From NCBI RefSeq assembly GCF_016587415.1, contig NZ_BNJI01000003.1, forward strand, positions 496,001 through 560,000: 64,000 nt of DNA, in the 5' to 3' direction. The position numbers and the translations under genes were made by a program. Numbering within the stretch: the first letter of the stretch is position 1; each line of letters starts with the position of its first letter. The notes beneath the pieces were generated by a model. It saw only the letters and a program-made list of their open reading frames with translations, had not been told where the DNA came from and made no database searches. The DNA comes from Ktedonobacter sp. SOSP1-85 (lineage in GTDB: Bacteria > Chloroflexota > Ktedonobacteria > Ktedonobacterales > Ktedonobacteraceae). This document shows positions 8,624 to 17,751 of this stretch, piece after piece.

Positions 8624-9369
8624 TCACTGGCCTGACGGTCTTTTCTCCACCGCATAATGGAGCCACACCATCCCTCCCTCTAGGGATTCCGTGCCGATAA
8701 GGCGTAACGATTGACCCTCAGCAGGCCGTTCATCGGCTTTGCCAAGATACTCGAAAATGCTCGGCACACCAGCAAGGCCGTCAATGCCAGGATAGACCAG
8801 CAGGCTGATTTCATCGATCAATCCGGCTTTCAGGAAGATGCCATTCGTAATGCCGCCTCCCTCAAGAAGAAGGGTTTTGATACGAAGGTGTCTCCGAGAA
8901 TATTCATCGCATACTGCAACTCTCCACCTTGGAAGTCTTTGCCTCTATTGTCCTTCGAGACGGTGAAGAGGTAGGAAACACCGTCATGATAAAGCTCAGC
9001 GAGGTAATCGTCCGATATGTTCTCGCCGAGAACAGCGATAATGTGATCGCCATCGGCGTGGTCTTGCCCGTAATGAAGCTTCCCATGAAGATCGATGACT
9101 ACCGCGACATCGCGCCCGTTACGGTTGCCGATAAACGGTTCGCGCAGGTCAATCATCGGTTTTTCTCCCTCACGGACAGTGCCTTTGGCATACTCCTCCA
9201 TCGTCTTGCGTCCAACCATCCAGCCGTCAGCATGAAATCGCTGGGCAATGTGATTGTAGTATTCGTTCAAACGTTTCCCATCGATTCCAGCGGCAGGTTT
9301 GGTCCACCGATCAACGAGCAGGCGACCATCAATTGAGCTGACCATATGACAAATAACTTTAGGATGCAT
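8624..9369 (-). pseudogene. RibD C-terminal/dihydrofolate reductase-like protein, split by a frameshift
   Basis: Two adjacent frames make one family protein. The first (start at 9369) runs MHPKVICHMVSSIDGRLL to NILGDTF and then derails to a stop at 8830. The second (8821-8624) carries the missing C-terminal part, ending GMVWLHYAVEKRP. Restoring one base at about 8882 gives GDTFGIKTLLLEGGGITNGIFLKAGLIDEIS, the typical nucleotide-binding end of the RibD_C fold. Such proteins are NADPH-dependent reductases of uncertain substrate. Either the gene is inactive or the reference has a one-base error. An ATG at 9369 follows a GAGTTG-type weak ribosome site. Confidence 0.8.
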
Positions 9370-9557
9370 ATCAACTCCCCTGTTACTTATTTTACTCTTT
9401 TCCCATTATGCTTGTTCCGCGATACAGTCATCAACGTTGATACCCGGGCTTGCTTCGGAACAACCTTTTCCATCAGCGTTCGAGGTAGTGCAGTAATCAC
9501 ACCCACCACACCCAGCACTACCATTTAAGAACTCATGAGAAGTATCGTGAAGACGAC

Positions 9558-9570
9558 TGTACGGTGTACA
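9558..9570. promoter_or_regulatory. Short palindrome, possible repressor operator
   Basis: TGTAC, GGT, GTACA lies 20 bases beyond the alcohol dehydrogenase stop codon. It looks like a TetR-family operator but no gene starts next to it. A 39-codon open frame without ribosome site lies between it and the RibD-like gene on the minus strand, so it may be a relic of a lost gene. Confidence 0.3.
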
Positions 9571-9589
9571 ACCGTTTCTTTCACGTTCT

Positions 9590-10633
9590 CTATAATATCT
9601 CTATTTTGACCAGCGATTTAATCGCACGGCGTTCATCCATCGCGGCATAGGCATCGGCAATATGGTCAAGATCGGTGGTGAAATCAAAGACCCGACCAGG
9701 GTGAATCTTGCCAGCGAGGACCGCATCCAACAGTTCAGCCATATAGGCACGAACCGGCGCGGGACCACCGCGCATCCCAACATTGCGATAGAATGTCCCC
9801 TCGGCGGGAATCTCTACATTGTGAGGCATCCCAACGCGGCCAACAATGGCACCGGCCCGCGCAATCGCAAAGGCCGTCTGATTCGCTTCCATTGTCCCGA
9901 CGCACTCAAGCACCGCGTCCACACCGATGCCATCAGTCAAAGCCATAATGGCTTTGATTGCCTCATCGCCTCGCTCCTCGACAATGTCAGTTGCACCGAA
10001 CTCACGAGCAAGCGCTTGGCGCTCAGCGTGGCGACTCATCGCAATAATGCGCTTGGCACCGAGGAGTTTGGCGGACAGCACAGCAGATAAGCCAACCGCA
10101 CCGTCGCCAACAACCGCAACGGTGTCATCCTGTTTCACACCAGCCGATACTGCCGCATGATAGCCAGTCCCCATCACGTCTGAAAGGGTCAAGAGCGAAG
10201 CCAGTGTTTCATCCGAAAAATTGGAACCGGGAACGACGACGAGGGTGCCGTCAGCGTGTGGGACACGCGTCAACTCTGCCTGTCCACCATCGCCTTCGAT
10301 CCCCTGGCCAAAGAAGCCGCCGTGCGTACAGGCCGTGTGAAAACCGGCCTGACAGTTTGGGCACGTGCCGTCGCTAAAGGCAAACGGTGCAATCACAAAA
10401 TCACCCTTTTGAAGAGTTTTCACCTCTGAGCCGATTTCCTCAACCACACCAATGAACTCATGGCCGATTGGCCCCTCTGGATGTGACATGAGACCTCGGT
10501 AATACCAGAGGTCAGAACCGCACACACAGGCCAGTACGACGCGCACGATAGCGTCGGTCTGTTCTTGAATGACCGGATCTGGCCGCTCATCAACTTCTAT
10601 TTTGCCTGCGCCGCGAAAAATTGCCGCTTTCAT
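9590..10633 (-). CDS. Zinc-dependent medium-chain alcohol dehydrogenase family protein
   Basis: 347 residues. Catalytic Zn ligands lie in VCGSDLWYY (Cys38) and GHEFIGVVEEIG (His/Glu near 58-59). The structural-zinc loop is reduced to CPNCQAGFHTAC. The Rossmann motif is VAVVGDGAVGLSA. Members oxidise alcohols or reduce aldehydes with NAD(P); this subgroup (GTCPNCQAGFHTAC with a GGFFGQ following) is common in actinobacteria and Ktedonobacteria as general oxidoreductases. The start is preceded by AAGGAGATGG. It is transcribed divergently from the AraC-type regulator starting at 10864, which is a likely controller. Substrate unknown. Confidence 0.88.
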   Translation of the reverse strand: MKAAIFRGAGKIEVDERPDPVIQEQTDAIVRVVLACVCGSDLWYYRGLMSHPEGPIGHEFIGVVEEIGSEVKTLQKGDFVIAPFAFSDGTCPNCQAGFHTACTHGGFFGQGIEGDGGQAELTRVPHADGTLVVVPGSNFSDETLASLLTLSDVMGTGYHAAVSAGVKQDDTVAVVGDGAVGLSAVLSAKLLGAKRIIAMSRHAERQALAREFGATDIVEERGDEAIKAIMALTDGIGVDAVLECVGTMEANQTAFAIARAGAIVGRVGMPHNVEIPAEGTFYRNVGMRGGPAPVRAYMAELLDAVLAGKIHPGRVFDFTTDLDHIADAYAAMDERRAIKSLVKIEIL

Positions 10634-10863
10634 AATGACTCCATCTCCTTTTTACCAGTCAGGAAGCAAAATGTTCCGTACGTCATAAACCCTCCTTTTC
10701 TTGCTCAGCGCTCTTTCCACTCATGAAGCCCTTCCCCAGAGGGTTCTCTGTCGGTCATTATAGACGCACCTTGGCACAGAGTGGTAGAATAATTAGCGCA
10801 AATAATTGAATAATTTTGTAAATCGTCCAGAAGGGCTATGGAGAAATGAGGAGAGAGGTTGCT

Positions 10864-11811
10864 ATGAATGTGGTGATCAACCATCAGGCAGAACACGAGT
10901 CCGTACCGCTGCAAGCCAACCGCAAGGAATTAGTGGAGCGGATTGCGCGGGCTGTGCGCGAAGATGGGACCGTGCAACCGCTCCAAGGGATGTACCTCAC
11001 TCGCTCCTCCTCGCCGACGGAGCCGCTTCCCGGCGTGTTTGAGCCATCGGTATGTATGATTGCTCAGGGCAGCAAACAGATCCTTTTTGGGGACAGTCGC
11101 TACCAGTACGATCCTTTACATTATCTGCTTGTCACTATGGAACTCCCCCACATCAGCCATGTCCTGGAAGCCTCGAAGGAGCAACCCTACTTCAGTCTCC
11201 GCCTCGCTCTGCCTCCCAGCCTCGTCAGCGCGGTCATGCTTGAGTCCGGTCAGGCCTCTCTGAGAGATCATACCAGTGTGAGAGCTATGGATGTCAGCCT
11301 GTTGGGTGGAAATCTGCTCGACGCCTTCGTGCGGCTCACAAGGCTCCTGGATGCCCCTGACGAAGCACCGTTCCTCCAGCCTCTGATTATGCGGGAAATT
11401 ATCTACCGACTCCTGAGAGGAGAGCAAGGGAACCGGCTCCGTCACCTGGCAATCGTAGGGGGCCACACCCCCTCCATTGCCAGAGCGGTCGAACGAATCC
11501 GGCAAGAGTTTGACCAGCCACTGCGCGTCGAGCAGCTGGCACACGAGCTAGGCATGAGTCTCTCGGGATTGCACCACCACTTCAAAGCCGTCACGGCAAT
11601 GAGCCCTTCACAATTCCAGAAGCGAATGCGGCTGCAGGAGGCCCGGCGTCTGATGCTCAGCGAAGACCTCGACGCAGCAAGTGCCGCCTATCGGGTGGGG
11701 TATAATGACGCCTCTCACTTCAATCGGGAGTACAAAAGCCTCTTCGGCAACCCACCCTTACGCGACGTACAACAGCTGCGGGAAGCCACCAGGGCAAGCA
11801 CTGGCGGATGA
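10864..11811 (+). CDS. AraC-family transcriptional regulator with AraC_N domain
   Basis: 315 residues from the ATG at 10864, chosen for the GAGGAGAGAGG site just upstream. Residues about 25-175 match the AraC N-terminal type-2 domain (LQGMYLTRSSSPTEPLPGVFEPSVCMIAQGSKQIL). Two helix-turn-helix motifs follow at about 205-300: LRVEQLAHELGMSLSGLHHHFKAVT and DAASAAYRVGYNDASHFNREYKSLFG. It sits head-to-head with the zinc alcohol dehydrogenase with a 230-base shared control region, the usual arrangement for a local activator of that gene in this family. Effector unknown. Confidence 0.9.
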   Translation: MNVVINHQAEHESVPLQANRKELVERIARAVREDGTVQPLQGMYLTRSSSPTEPLPGVFEPSVCMIAQGSKQILFGDSRYQYDPLHYLLVTMELPHISHVLEASKEQPYFSLRLALPPSLVSAVMLESGQASLRDHTSVRAMDVSLLGGNLLDAFVRLTRLLDAPDEAPFLQPLIMREIIYRLLRGEQGNRLRHLAIVGGHTPSIARAVERIRQEFDQPLRVEQLAHELGMSLSGLHHHFKAVTAMSPSQFQKRMRLQEARRLMLSEDLDAASAAYRVGYNDASHFNREYKSLFGNPPLRDVQQLREATRASTGG

Positions 11812-12289
11812 GCCAGAAGACACATCCGCCACAAAGCATAATCTGCCTCAAGCAACAGATCACTGTCCTCATATGTGCTGGCAATGGTCGTCTGCATCTC
11901 TTCAAGGGAAAAGCCGAAAGAATGCTTTGGCGCAGTTGTGGTGTTCTTCTGGAGTACACAAGAAATATCACCCTTCGTTTGCTTACTCCAAAACAGCACC
12001 GCACACTCCAGTGCAAAGTCAGCATCACTCCAGTGCAAAAACAAAATCTACACCTCAGTATGAGTTTTCGCCAAGAACTCAAAGAATTGTCAGGTTTTGG
12101 GCAGGAAGTGAGTCATAATAAGTAGACAGGAAAATACCCTTTCAAGCATGCAGGTTCTGTGGTGAAACGGCGTCGCGAACTGCACTCATGGATTTGAATC
12201 TTTCAAAGGATATGCAGCGCATCAATAAGTGAGGGTAGAGCGAGGGATAAACAAGCAGACAAGGGTGTCTGCTCACAAGGAGCGTGGTA
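11812..12289. other. 478-base spacer with tandem short repeats, upstream of the sigma factor
   Basis: No gene that I can support. It contains CACTCCAGTGCAAA twice (12004-12017 and 12026-12039), preceded by ACTCCAAAACAGCACC at 11985-12000. The sigma factor promoter should lie after 12060, but no clear -35/-10 pair is seen; an ECF-type autoregulated promoter would not look like consensus. Confidence 0.4.
11985..12041. repeat. Short repeat module, inverted relative to 6728-6766
   Basis: ACTCCAAAACAGCACC followed by CACTCCAGTGCAAAGTCA recurs on the opposite strand at 6728-6766 with a two-base change in spacing. A further half copy follows at once (12026-12041). Confidence 0.5.
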
Positions 12290-12934
12290 ATGGCGTATTT
12301 GATTGAGGATCAGTCATTCCCAGATGCCGAGAGGAGCGGGAGTGGTGCAGCGGTCGAGAATGAGGTGATCGCACTCGTGACCCAGGCCCAACTGGGCGAT
12401 ATACGGGCCTTTGAAGCTTTGTATGAATTGTACAATAACCAGATTAGCAGATACCTGAGCCGTATGGTGGGGAATGATGGCGTTGGCTGCGAGCTGACGC
12501 AGGAGACCTTTGTCAAGGTCTGGACCTACTTACCCGGCCTGCGCTCACCAACGCATTTTCTTGGTTGGCTCTACCGCATCGCGACCAATTGTGCCTATAC
12601 CTATTTAAAGAAGCACGCCCGGCACAAAAAAGAGTTGTCGCTTGAGATCTACCTGGAGCAATCCGATGATCTCTATATCGAAGGGCCTGAGAAGAGGGTT
12701 GAAGAGCTAGAACTGCTGCGAATGGCGTTGGAGAAGGTCTCGCCCACCTATCGCCCCTGCCTGATTCTCCATCTCATTGAGGATCTTCCCCAGAACAAAA
12801 TTGCTGAACTACTTGGTATGAAGGAAACTAGTGTGAGCAAATATGTCAGTCGAGGTTTAAAGGATCTGCGCCAGATCTATCGCAAATATGTGGATACCTA
12901 TAGCAAACCTGGCATGGGAGGAAAAGCGCAATGA
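12290..12934 (+). CDS. ECF-type RNA polymerase sigma factor
   Basis: 214 residues from the ATG at 12290; AAGGAG ends 7 bases before it, whereas the GTG at 12284 is too close. Region 2 (about residues 35-105) contains FEALYELYNNQISRYLSRMV and QETFVKVWTYLP. Region 4 (about 145-200) has YRPCLILHLIEDLPQNKIAELLGMKETSVSKYVSRGLKDLR. The stop overlaps the start of the next gene (ATGA), which encodes a membrane anti-sigma factor, so the pair is translationally coupled. It should direct RNA polymerase to a small stress or envelope regulon, probably including itself. Confidence 0.92.
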   Translation: MAYLIEDQSFPDAERSGSGAAVENEVIALVTQAQLGDIRAFEALYELYNNQISRYLSRMVGNDGVGCELTQETFVKVWTYLPGLRSPTHFLGWLYRIATNCAYTYLKKHARHKKELSLEIYLEQSDDLYIEGPEKRVEELELLRMALEKVSPTYRPCLILHLIEDLPQNKIAELLGMKETSVSKYVSRGLKDLRQIYRKYVDTYSKPGMGGKAQ

Positions 12935-14253
12935 ATCTCTTTTCTCAGTGTGCCAGGTGGAAGGAGAAGCTGGCGCGCAAGCCCGAAGATCTCTCCGCCA
13001 CCGAACAAGAAGCGTTAGCGGCACACCTGAAAACGTGTGCCTCCTGTCGCCAGGCGCGAGAGGATTACCTGTTTTTTGCTTCAGCACTGAAACGTCTCCC
13101 TGCCCCTAGTGTGCAACCCATTCCGCGTATCTCGCTTTTGCTAGAACAACATAGTCAACAGCTAAAGCATGAGGATACCCCGGTGCATAGGTCGGCACAG
13201 AGTTTTGCCGACATCCAGTCGCGTATAAGCCATCCTAACGTCCATCCACCGCAACGCTGGCAGCGGGTCTTCCCGTTTCTGGCAGTGGCCTGTATTCTCT
13301 TTGGCGTCATGCTACTGGGGAATTTCTACCTGGCCGCCACGAATTTAGCCAGCCAGGTGGGAGTCGCGGTTACGACCTACCGCCAGCACACAGATTTTGT
13401 CAGCGCGGTGGCCTGGTCGCCTGATGGACAGTATGTTGCCTCCGCGAGTTGGGATAACACCGTCCAGGTCTGGAAGGCAAAATCGGGTGAACTGGTCAGT
13501 GTCTATCATGGACATGCAAAAGTCGTTGATACAGTCGCCTGGTCACCCGATGGGCGGCACATTGCCTCGGGCAGCTGGGATCATACCGTCCAGGTCTGGG
13601 ATGCCTTCACTGGTCAGAATCGGTTGACCTATACCGGGCACACTGCGGAAGTCACGACGTTAGCCTGGTCACCCGATGGGCATGATATCGCGTCGGGAAG
13701 TTGGGATCATACTGTCCGCGTCTGGACCGCCTATACTGGCCAGACCCTGCTCACCTACGATAATCGCAAGGAACCAGTTAGCGCGCTGGCCTGGTCCCCT
13801 AACGGCAAGCAGATCGCGTCGGGCGGACGTAATAACCATGTGGAGGTTTGGGATGCTCATACTGGTTTTACCTACCTCGACTATAGATACGACATTAACG
13901 ATCCCGTGGATAGCCTGGCCTGGTCACCTGATGGCAAGAAAATCGCGACTGGGGGCCGTGATGCCACCGTCCAGGTCTGGGATGCCACGACTGGTCAACG
14001 CCTCTTAACTTATCATGGGCATAGTGGAGAGGTGACGTCGGTGGCCTGGTCACCGGATGGGAGTAAGATCGCTTCAGGCAGCCATGATTTCACGGTCCAG
14101 GTTTGGAGCGCCAGTACGGGCGAGACGCTTTTGAGCTATCGAGGGCATAACAATGTTGTCGATGCCGTCGCCTGGTCGCCCAACGGCAAGAAGATCGCTT
14201 CAGGCGGTGAGGACCACTCGGTCCAGGTCTGGAACGTAGAACCCGGACCATAG
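12931..14253 (+). CDS. Membrane anti-sigma factor fused to a seven-repeat WD40 propeller
   Basis: 440 residues. The cytoplasmic N-terminus has a zinc-finger anti-sigma domain of the HC2 type: H32, C36 and C39 in AHLKTCASCR, with C7 as likely fourth ligand. One membrane segment spans about 113-136 (VFPFLAVACILFGVMLLGNFYLAA). The rest, about 150-440, is seven WD repeats, each with AWSPDG or AWSPNG and ending VQVW/VRVW/VEVW, which closes one propeller outside the membrane. The gene overlaps the ECF sigma gene by 4 bases. I infer that the propeller senses an extracytoplasmic ligand or partner and controls release of the sigma factor. Architecture is seen; ligand unknown. Confidence 0.9.
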   Translation: MNLFSQCARWKEKLARKPEDLSATEQEALAAHLKTCASCRQAREDYLFFASALKRLPAPSVQPIPRISLLLEQHSQQLKHEDTPVHRSAQSFADIQSRISHPNVHPPQRWQRVFPFLAVACILFGVMLLGNFYLAATNLASQVGVAVTTYRQHTDFVSAVAWSPDGQYVASASWDNTVQVWKAKSGELVSVYHGHAKVVDTVAWSPDGRHIASGSWDHTVQVWDAFTGQNRLTYTGHTAEVTTLAWSPDGHDIASGSWDHTVRVWTAYTGQTLLTYDNRKEPVSALAWSPNGKQIASGGRNNHVEVWDAHTGFTYLDYRYDINDPVDSLAWSPDGKKIATGGRDATVQVWDATTGQRLLTYHGHSGEVTSVAWSPDGSKIASGSHDFTVQVWSASTGETLLSYRGHNNVVDAVAWSPNGKKIASGGEDHSVQVWNVEPGP

Positions 14254-14398
14254 GGTTTTCATATGCAAAACTGTGGCGAGAAATAGGGACAAATGCCTCT
14301 ACTCACCACCTCTATGGCTAATTTGAATCTATCTGTTGGGTTTAATTCGTTTTCTATGTATGAACTATTACGCGCAGAGAAGCGCAAGGAGGGGTCTC

Positions 14399-15802
14399 AT
14401 GTTTATCTTTGATCGTCAGAAACGTAAGGATATCGATCAACTCGTAGAGGATTACACTACCACCCGCAGCATGCCACGCCGCGAGTTTTTGCAGAAAGCC
14501 ACGGCGGCAGGACTGAGCGTCAGTGCCGCATCGGCCCTGCTGGCTGCCTGCGGTGGCGTTCCGGCTGGCAATGGCGCAAATAGCGGCTCACCCAGCAAAG
14601 TGAAGAGCATCGATGTATTGACGCAGGTTAGTGGCGAGGAGTTGGACTCCTTCAAGGCCATTACCTCGGCCTTTACCAAGAAAAGTAATATCACCGTCAA
14701 CATCGAGTCTACACGTGACGTCAACGCCGTCCTTTCGACACGTCTGCGGGGCAATAATCCCCCCGATGCCGCTGGTATGCCGGGTATTCCCCAGTTCCAG
14801 CAGTATGCCAGCCAGGGTAAACTGGTCAAACTAGACACGTTTTTTGATATGAGCAAGATCCAGCAGAACTATAGCAAGGCCTGGATCGACCTGGCGTCTT
14901 ATCAGGGCGGGCTCTATGGCGTCCTTCCCAAAGCCAATACTAAAGGGACCGTCTGGTATAGCCCCAAAAACTTCCAGGATGTTGGCGGCTCCGTTCCCCA
15001 GACCTGGAATGACCTGATCGCGGTCTCCGACAAGATCGCCAACGCCGGCAAATATCCCTGGGCGATGGGTATCGAGAGCGCGGCCTCCAGCGGCTGGCCT
15101 GGAACCGACTGGGTCTCAACGATCTACATCAAAAAGTACGGCCCGGACATGTTTGACCAGTGGACGAGCCATAAGATTCCCTGGACGCATCCCAGCGTCA
15201 AGGATGCCTTCCAGATGTTTGGCAGCATTGTGCAGGGCAAGCACTATATCAATGGCGCGCCCCAGGCTATCCTGGCCACAAACTTCCAGGACGCGTCCTA
15301 TCAGCCTTTCGCGACCCCGCCCAAGGCATACATGTATTTCCTGGGCGACTTTACCGCCGGATTTATCCAATCCCAGTATAAGAAGCTGAAGGCTGGTACC
15401 GATTACACCTTCTTTGACTTCCCCAGCATTGAGGACAAGTACAAAGGCAACGTGATCGGTGGCGCCGATATTATCGCGGCCTTCAAGGATAACGATGGTA
15501 CACGCCAGCTTCTGGAGTACATTTCGAGCACGGAGGCACAGACCATCTGGGTCAAACGTGGTGGCGCGACCTCGGTCAACAAGGCCGTCCAGCCGAGCGA
15601 TTATCCGAATGCTATCGCGAGCAAGGCTGCGCAACAGATGATCAATGCCTCAGCCGTACGCCTGAGCGCGGGCGACCTGGTTCCTGGAGCACTACAAACC
15701 GCCTTCTGGAAAGGTATTGTCTCCTATGTCAGCGATCCCAAGTCGCTGGATAGCATTCTCAGCACACTTGAAAGCTCCGCTCAACAGGCATACCAGTCCT
15801 AA
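14399..15802 (+). CDS. ABC sugar transporter solute-binding lipoprotein
   Basis: 467 residues from the ATG at 14399, just after AAGGAGGGG. The N-terminus has a 25-residue charged leader, then PRREFLQKATAAGL and a lipobox LLAAC near residue 55, so it looks like a Tat-exported lipoprotein with a long n-region. The mature part is a class-1 extracellular solute-binding protein of the MalE/UgpB type (ITVNIESTRDVNAVLSTRL, WNDLIAVSDKIANAGKYPWAMGIES, FFDFPSIEDKYKGNVIGGADIIAAF). Two permeases follow, separated by a hairpin at 15825-15873 that could lower downstream expression. The ATPase gene is not adjacent; a shared MsiK/MalK-type ATPase elsewhere is likely. Sugar unknown. Confidence 0.9.
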   Translation: MFIFDRQKRKDIDQLVEDYTTTRSMPRREFLQKATAAGLSVSAASALLAACGGVPAGNGANSGSPSKVKSIDVLTQVSGEELDSFKAITSAFTKKSNITVNIESTRDVNAVLSTRLRGNNPPDAAGMPGIPQFQQYASQGKLVKLDTFFDMSKIQQNYSKAWIDLASYQGGLYGVLPKANTKGTVWYSPKNFQDVGGSVPQTWNDLIAVSDKIANAGKYPWAMGIESAASSGWPGTDWVSTIYIKKYGPDMFDQWTSHKIPWTHPSVKDAFQMFGSIVQGKHYINGAPQAILATNFQDASYQPFATPPKAYMYFLGDFTAGFIQSQYKKLKAGTDYTFFDFPSIEDKYKGNVIGGADIIAAFKDNDGTRQLLEYISSTEAQTIWVKRGGATSVNKAVQPSDYPNAIASKAAQQMINASAVRLSAGDLVPGALQTAFWKGIVSYVSDPKSLDSILSTLESSAQQAYQS

Positions 15803-15824
15803 GACGTGGTTGGTTGGTAGGTGA

Positions 15825-15873
15825 TAGGTGGGTGTGCCCTAGCAGCCGCAGATTGCCAGGGCACACCCACCTA
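15825..15873 (+). terminator. Intra-operon stem-loop between binding-protein and permease genes
   Basis: A 16-base arm at 15825-15840 pairs perfectly with 15858-15873 around a 17-base loop. There is no T-tract. In sugar ABC operons such structures usually stabilise the upstream mRNA or cause partial termination, giving more binding protein than permease. Confidence 0.65.
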
Positions 15874-15895
15874 CCACAGATAAGGGATACAGGGT

Positions 15896-16807
15896 ATGGC
15901 AACACAGCAAGTCACAACATCTCCACGTACAAGGAGAACGCGTAGCTCCAATTACTGGTGGGCGCTGGTCTGGATCACACCCGCCCTCATCCTGGAGATC
16001 ACGTTCTTCCTGTATCCGTTGTTCAATACGCTTCTTCTGAGCTTTTACAATAGTACCTCAACCACCTTTGTGGGCCTGAGAAACTATCAGCAGGTATTTA
16101 CCAATCCAGCCTTCCTGGAGGTCATCAAAAATAACCTGCTCTGGCTCGTGCTGGCAACCATCTTAACGGTTGGGCTGGGCCTGCTCATTGCGGTCCTGGT
16201 AGATCGCGTCAAAATTGAGAGCGTTGTGAAATCGGCGCTCTTCCTGCCTATGGCTATCTCGTTCGTCGCGGCTGGCGTTATCTGGCGCTTTGTGTATAAG
16301 TTTGATCCCGCCGATCAGCCACAAACGGGACTGCTCAACGCCGTGGTCACCTTCTTTGGCGGCCAGCCTCACGCCTGGTTGCAGGACTCCACGCTCAGCA
16401 ACTTTATGTTGATTCTCGTCTATACCTGGATGTGGACCGGTTTCTGTATGGTCATCATCTCGGCGGCCTTGAAAGGCATTCCAGATGAGATCCTGGAGGC
16501 GGCAAAGATCGATGGCGCGAACCGTTTTACGCTCTTCTGGCGTGTGATGGTTCCGATGATCCAGTCGACCCTGGTGGTCGTCCTGACAACCATGATCATC
16601 AGCATCCTTAAGATCTTTGACGTGGTCTATATTATGACTGGCGGCAACTTCCACACCGATGTGGTAGCCATGGAGTTCTATAATCAATTGTTCCAGTTTA
16701 ACAACTATGGCCTGGCAAGCGCCCTGGCGGTTCTGCTACTAATAACGGTTATTCCCGTGATGTATATTAACGTGCGCAGAATACGGGAGGAGGAGGCGTT
16801 ACGATGA
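15896..16807 (+). CDS. Sugar ABC transporter permease (MalF/UgpA type)
   Basis: 303 residues, six predicted membrane segments. After a 24-residue basic cytoplasmic start, the first helix is WALVWITPALILEITFFLYPLF. The EAA loop that docks to the ATPase is EAAKIDGANRFTLFWRVMVPM near residues 200-220. It overlaps the next permease by 4 bases (ATGA), typical for an obligate heterodimer. It forms the inner-membrane channel for the sugar delivered by the lipoprotein at 14399. Confidence 0.93.
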   Translation: MATQQVTTSPRTRRTRSSNYWWALVWITPALILEITFFLYPLFNTLLLSFYNSTSTTFVGLRNYQQVFTNPAFLEVIKNNLLWLVLATILTVGLGLLIAVLVDRVKIESVVKSALFLPMAISFVAAGVIWRFVYKFDPADQPQTGLLNAVVTFFGGQPHAWLQDSTLSNFMLILVYTWMWTGFCMVIISAALKGIPDEILEAAKIDGANRFTLFWRVMVPMIQSTLVVVLTTMIISILKIFDVVYIMTGGNFHTDVVAMEFYNQLFQFNNYGLASALAVLLLITVIPVMYINVRRIREEEALR

Positions 16808-17730
16808 GCACGACAAACACAGAACAGGTCGTCACTTCAGCTCCGGTGCTGAAGGAGCCAAAGCCTGAGCGTTCAAAGCTGGGACACTTGCTGGCACGTA
16901 GTGTCAGCAGTGGACTCGTGGCTGCCCTGGTCGTCGCAATTGGCCTCCTCTGGTCGGTCCCTACCTTTGGTCTCTTTGTCAGTTCCTTCCGTCCACCCGA
17001 CCTGATTAATACGACTGGCTGGTGGACAGGCCTTGTTCCGCCCTGGCAGTTTACCATCCAGAACTATATGGATGTGATCCAGGCCCAGGGCTTTGGGCGT
17101 GCCTTTCTCAATAGCATTATCATCGCCGTTCCCGGCACGATTTTCCCGCTCCTCATTGGAGCCATCACCGCGTATGCCTTCGCCTGGATGAAGTTCCCAT
17201 TACGGAACTGGATCTTCCTGGGGATTGTCGCGCTCCAGATTATTCCGCTGCAAATTGCCCTGGTTCCCGTCCTGGGTCTCTATACCATGTTGGGACTCAA
17301 CGGCCAGTATGCCGCCGTCTGGCTGGCACATACCGCCTTTGGTCTACCGTTCTCCATCTACCTGCTGCGCAACTTCTTCGCGGCACTGCCAAGCGACCTG
17401 ATGGAGTCGGCGCATATCGATGGGGCCTCGCATGTGCGCATCTTCTGGAACATCATTCTTCCACTCTCGGTGCCGGCACTGGCCTCACTGGCCATCTTCC
17501 AGTTTATGTGGGTCTGGAACGATCTGCTGATCTCATTGATCTTCCTGGGAGGTAACCCCCAGAACGCACCGATGACCTTGATCATCGCCAACCTGGTCAA
17601 CACCTATGGCAATAACTATCAAGTGCTGACCGCGGCGGCCTTCATCTCAATGGCCCTGCCCCTGGTCGTCTTCTTCTCGATGCAACGCTACTTTGTGCGT
17701 GGCATCCTGGCAGGCTCCGTCAAGGGCTAG
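16804..17730 (+). CDS. Sugar ABC transporter permease (MalG/UgpE type)
   Basis: 308 residues, six membrane segments. The EAA motif is ESAHIDGASHVRIFWNIILPLS near residues 200-222 and the C-terminus RYFVRGILAGSVKG is typical of MalG. The start overlaps the previous permease, so the two are translated together. The operon ends here at a long hairpin (17752-17812) that faces the convergent kinase-like gene. Confidence 0.93.
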   Translation: MSTTNTEQVVTSAPVLKEPKPERSKLGHLLARSVSSGLVAALVVAIGLLWSVPTFGLFVSSFRPPDLINTTGWWTGLVPPWQFTIQNYMDVIQAQGFGRAFLNSIIIAVPGTIFPLLIGAITAYAFAWMKFPLRNWIFLGIVALQIIPLQIALVPVLGLYTMLGLNGQYAAVWLAHTAFGLPFSIYLLRNFFAALPSDLMESAHIDGASHVRIFWNIILPLSVPALASLAIFQFMWVWNDLLISLIFLGGNPQNAPMTLIIANLVNTYGNNYQVLTAAAFISMALPLVVFFSMQRYFVRGILAGSVKG

Positions 17731-17751
17731 CCATCTCTAATACTCCGACCC

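Noticed and set aside
9370..9530. 39-codon minus-strand frame starting MVVLGVVGVITALP
   Set aside because: No ribosome site and no match to a family; probably chance or a relic.
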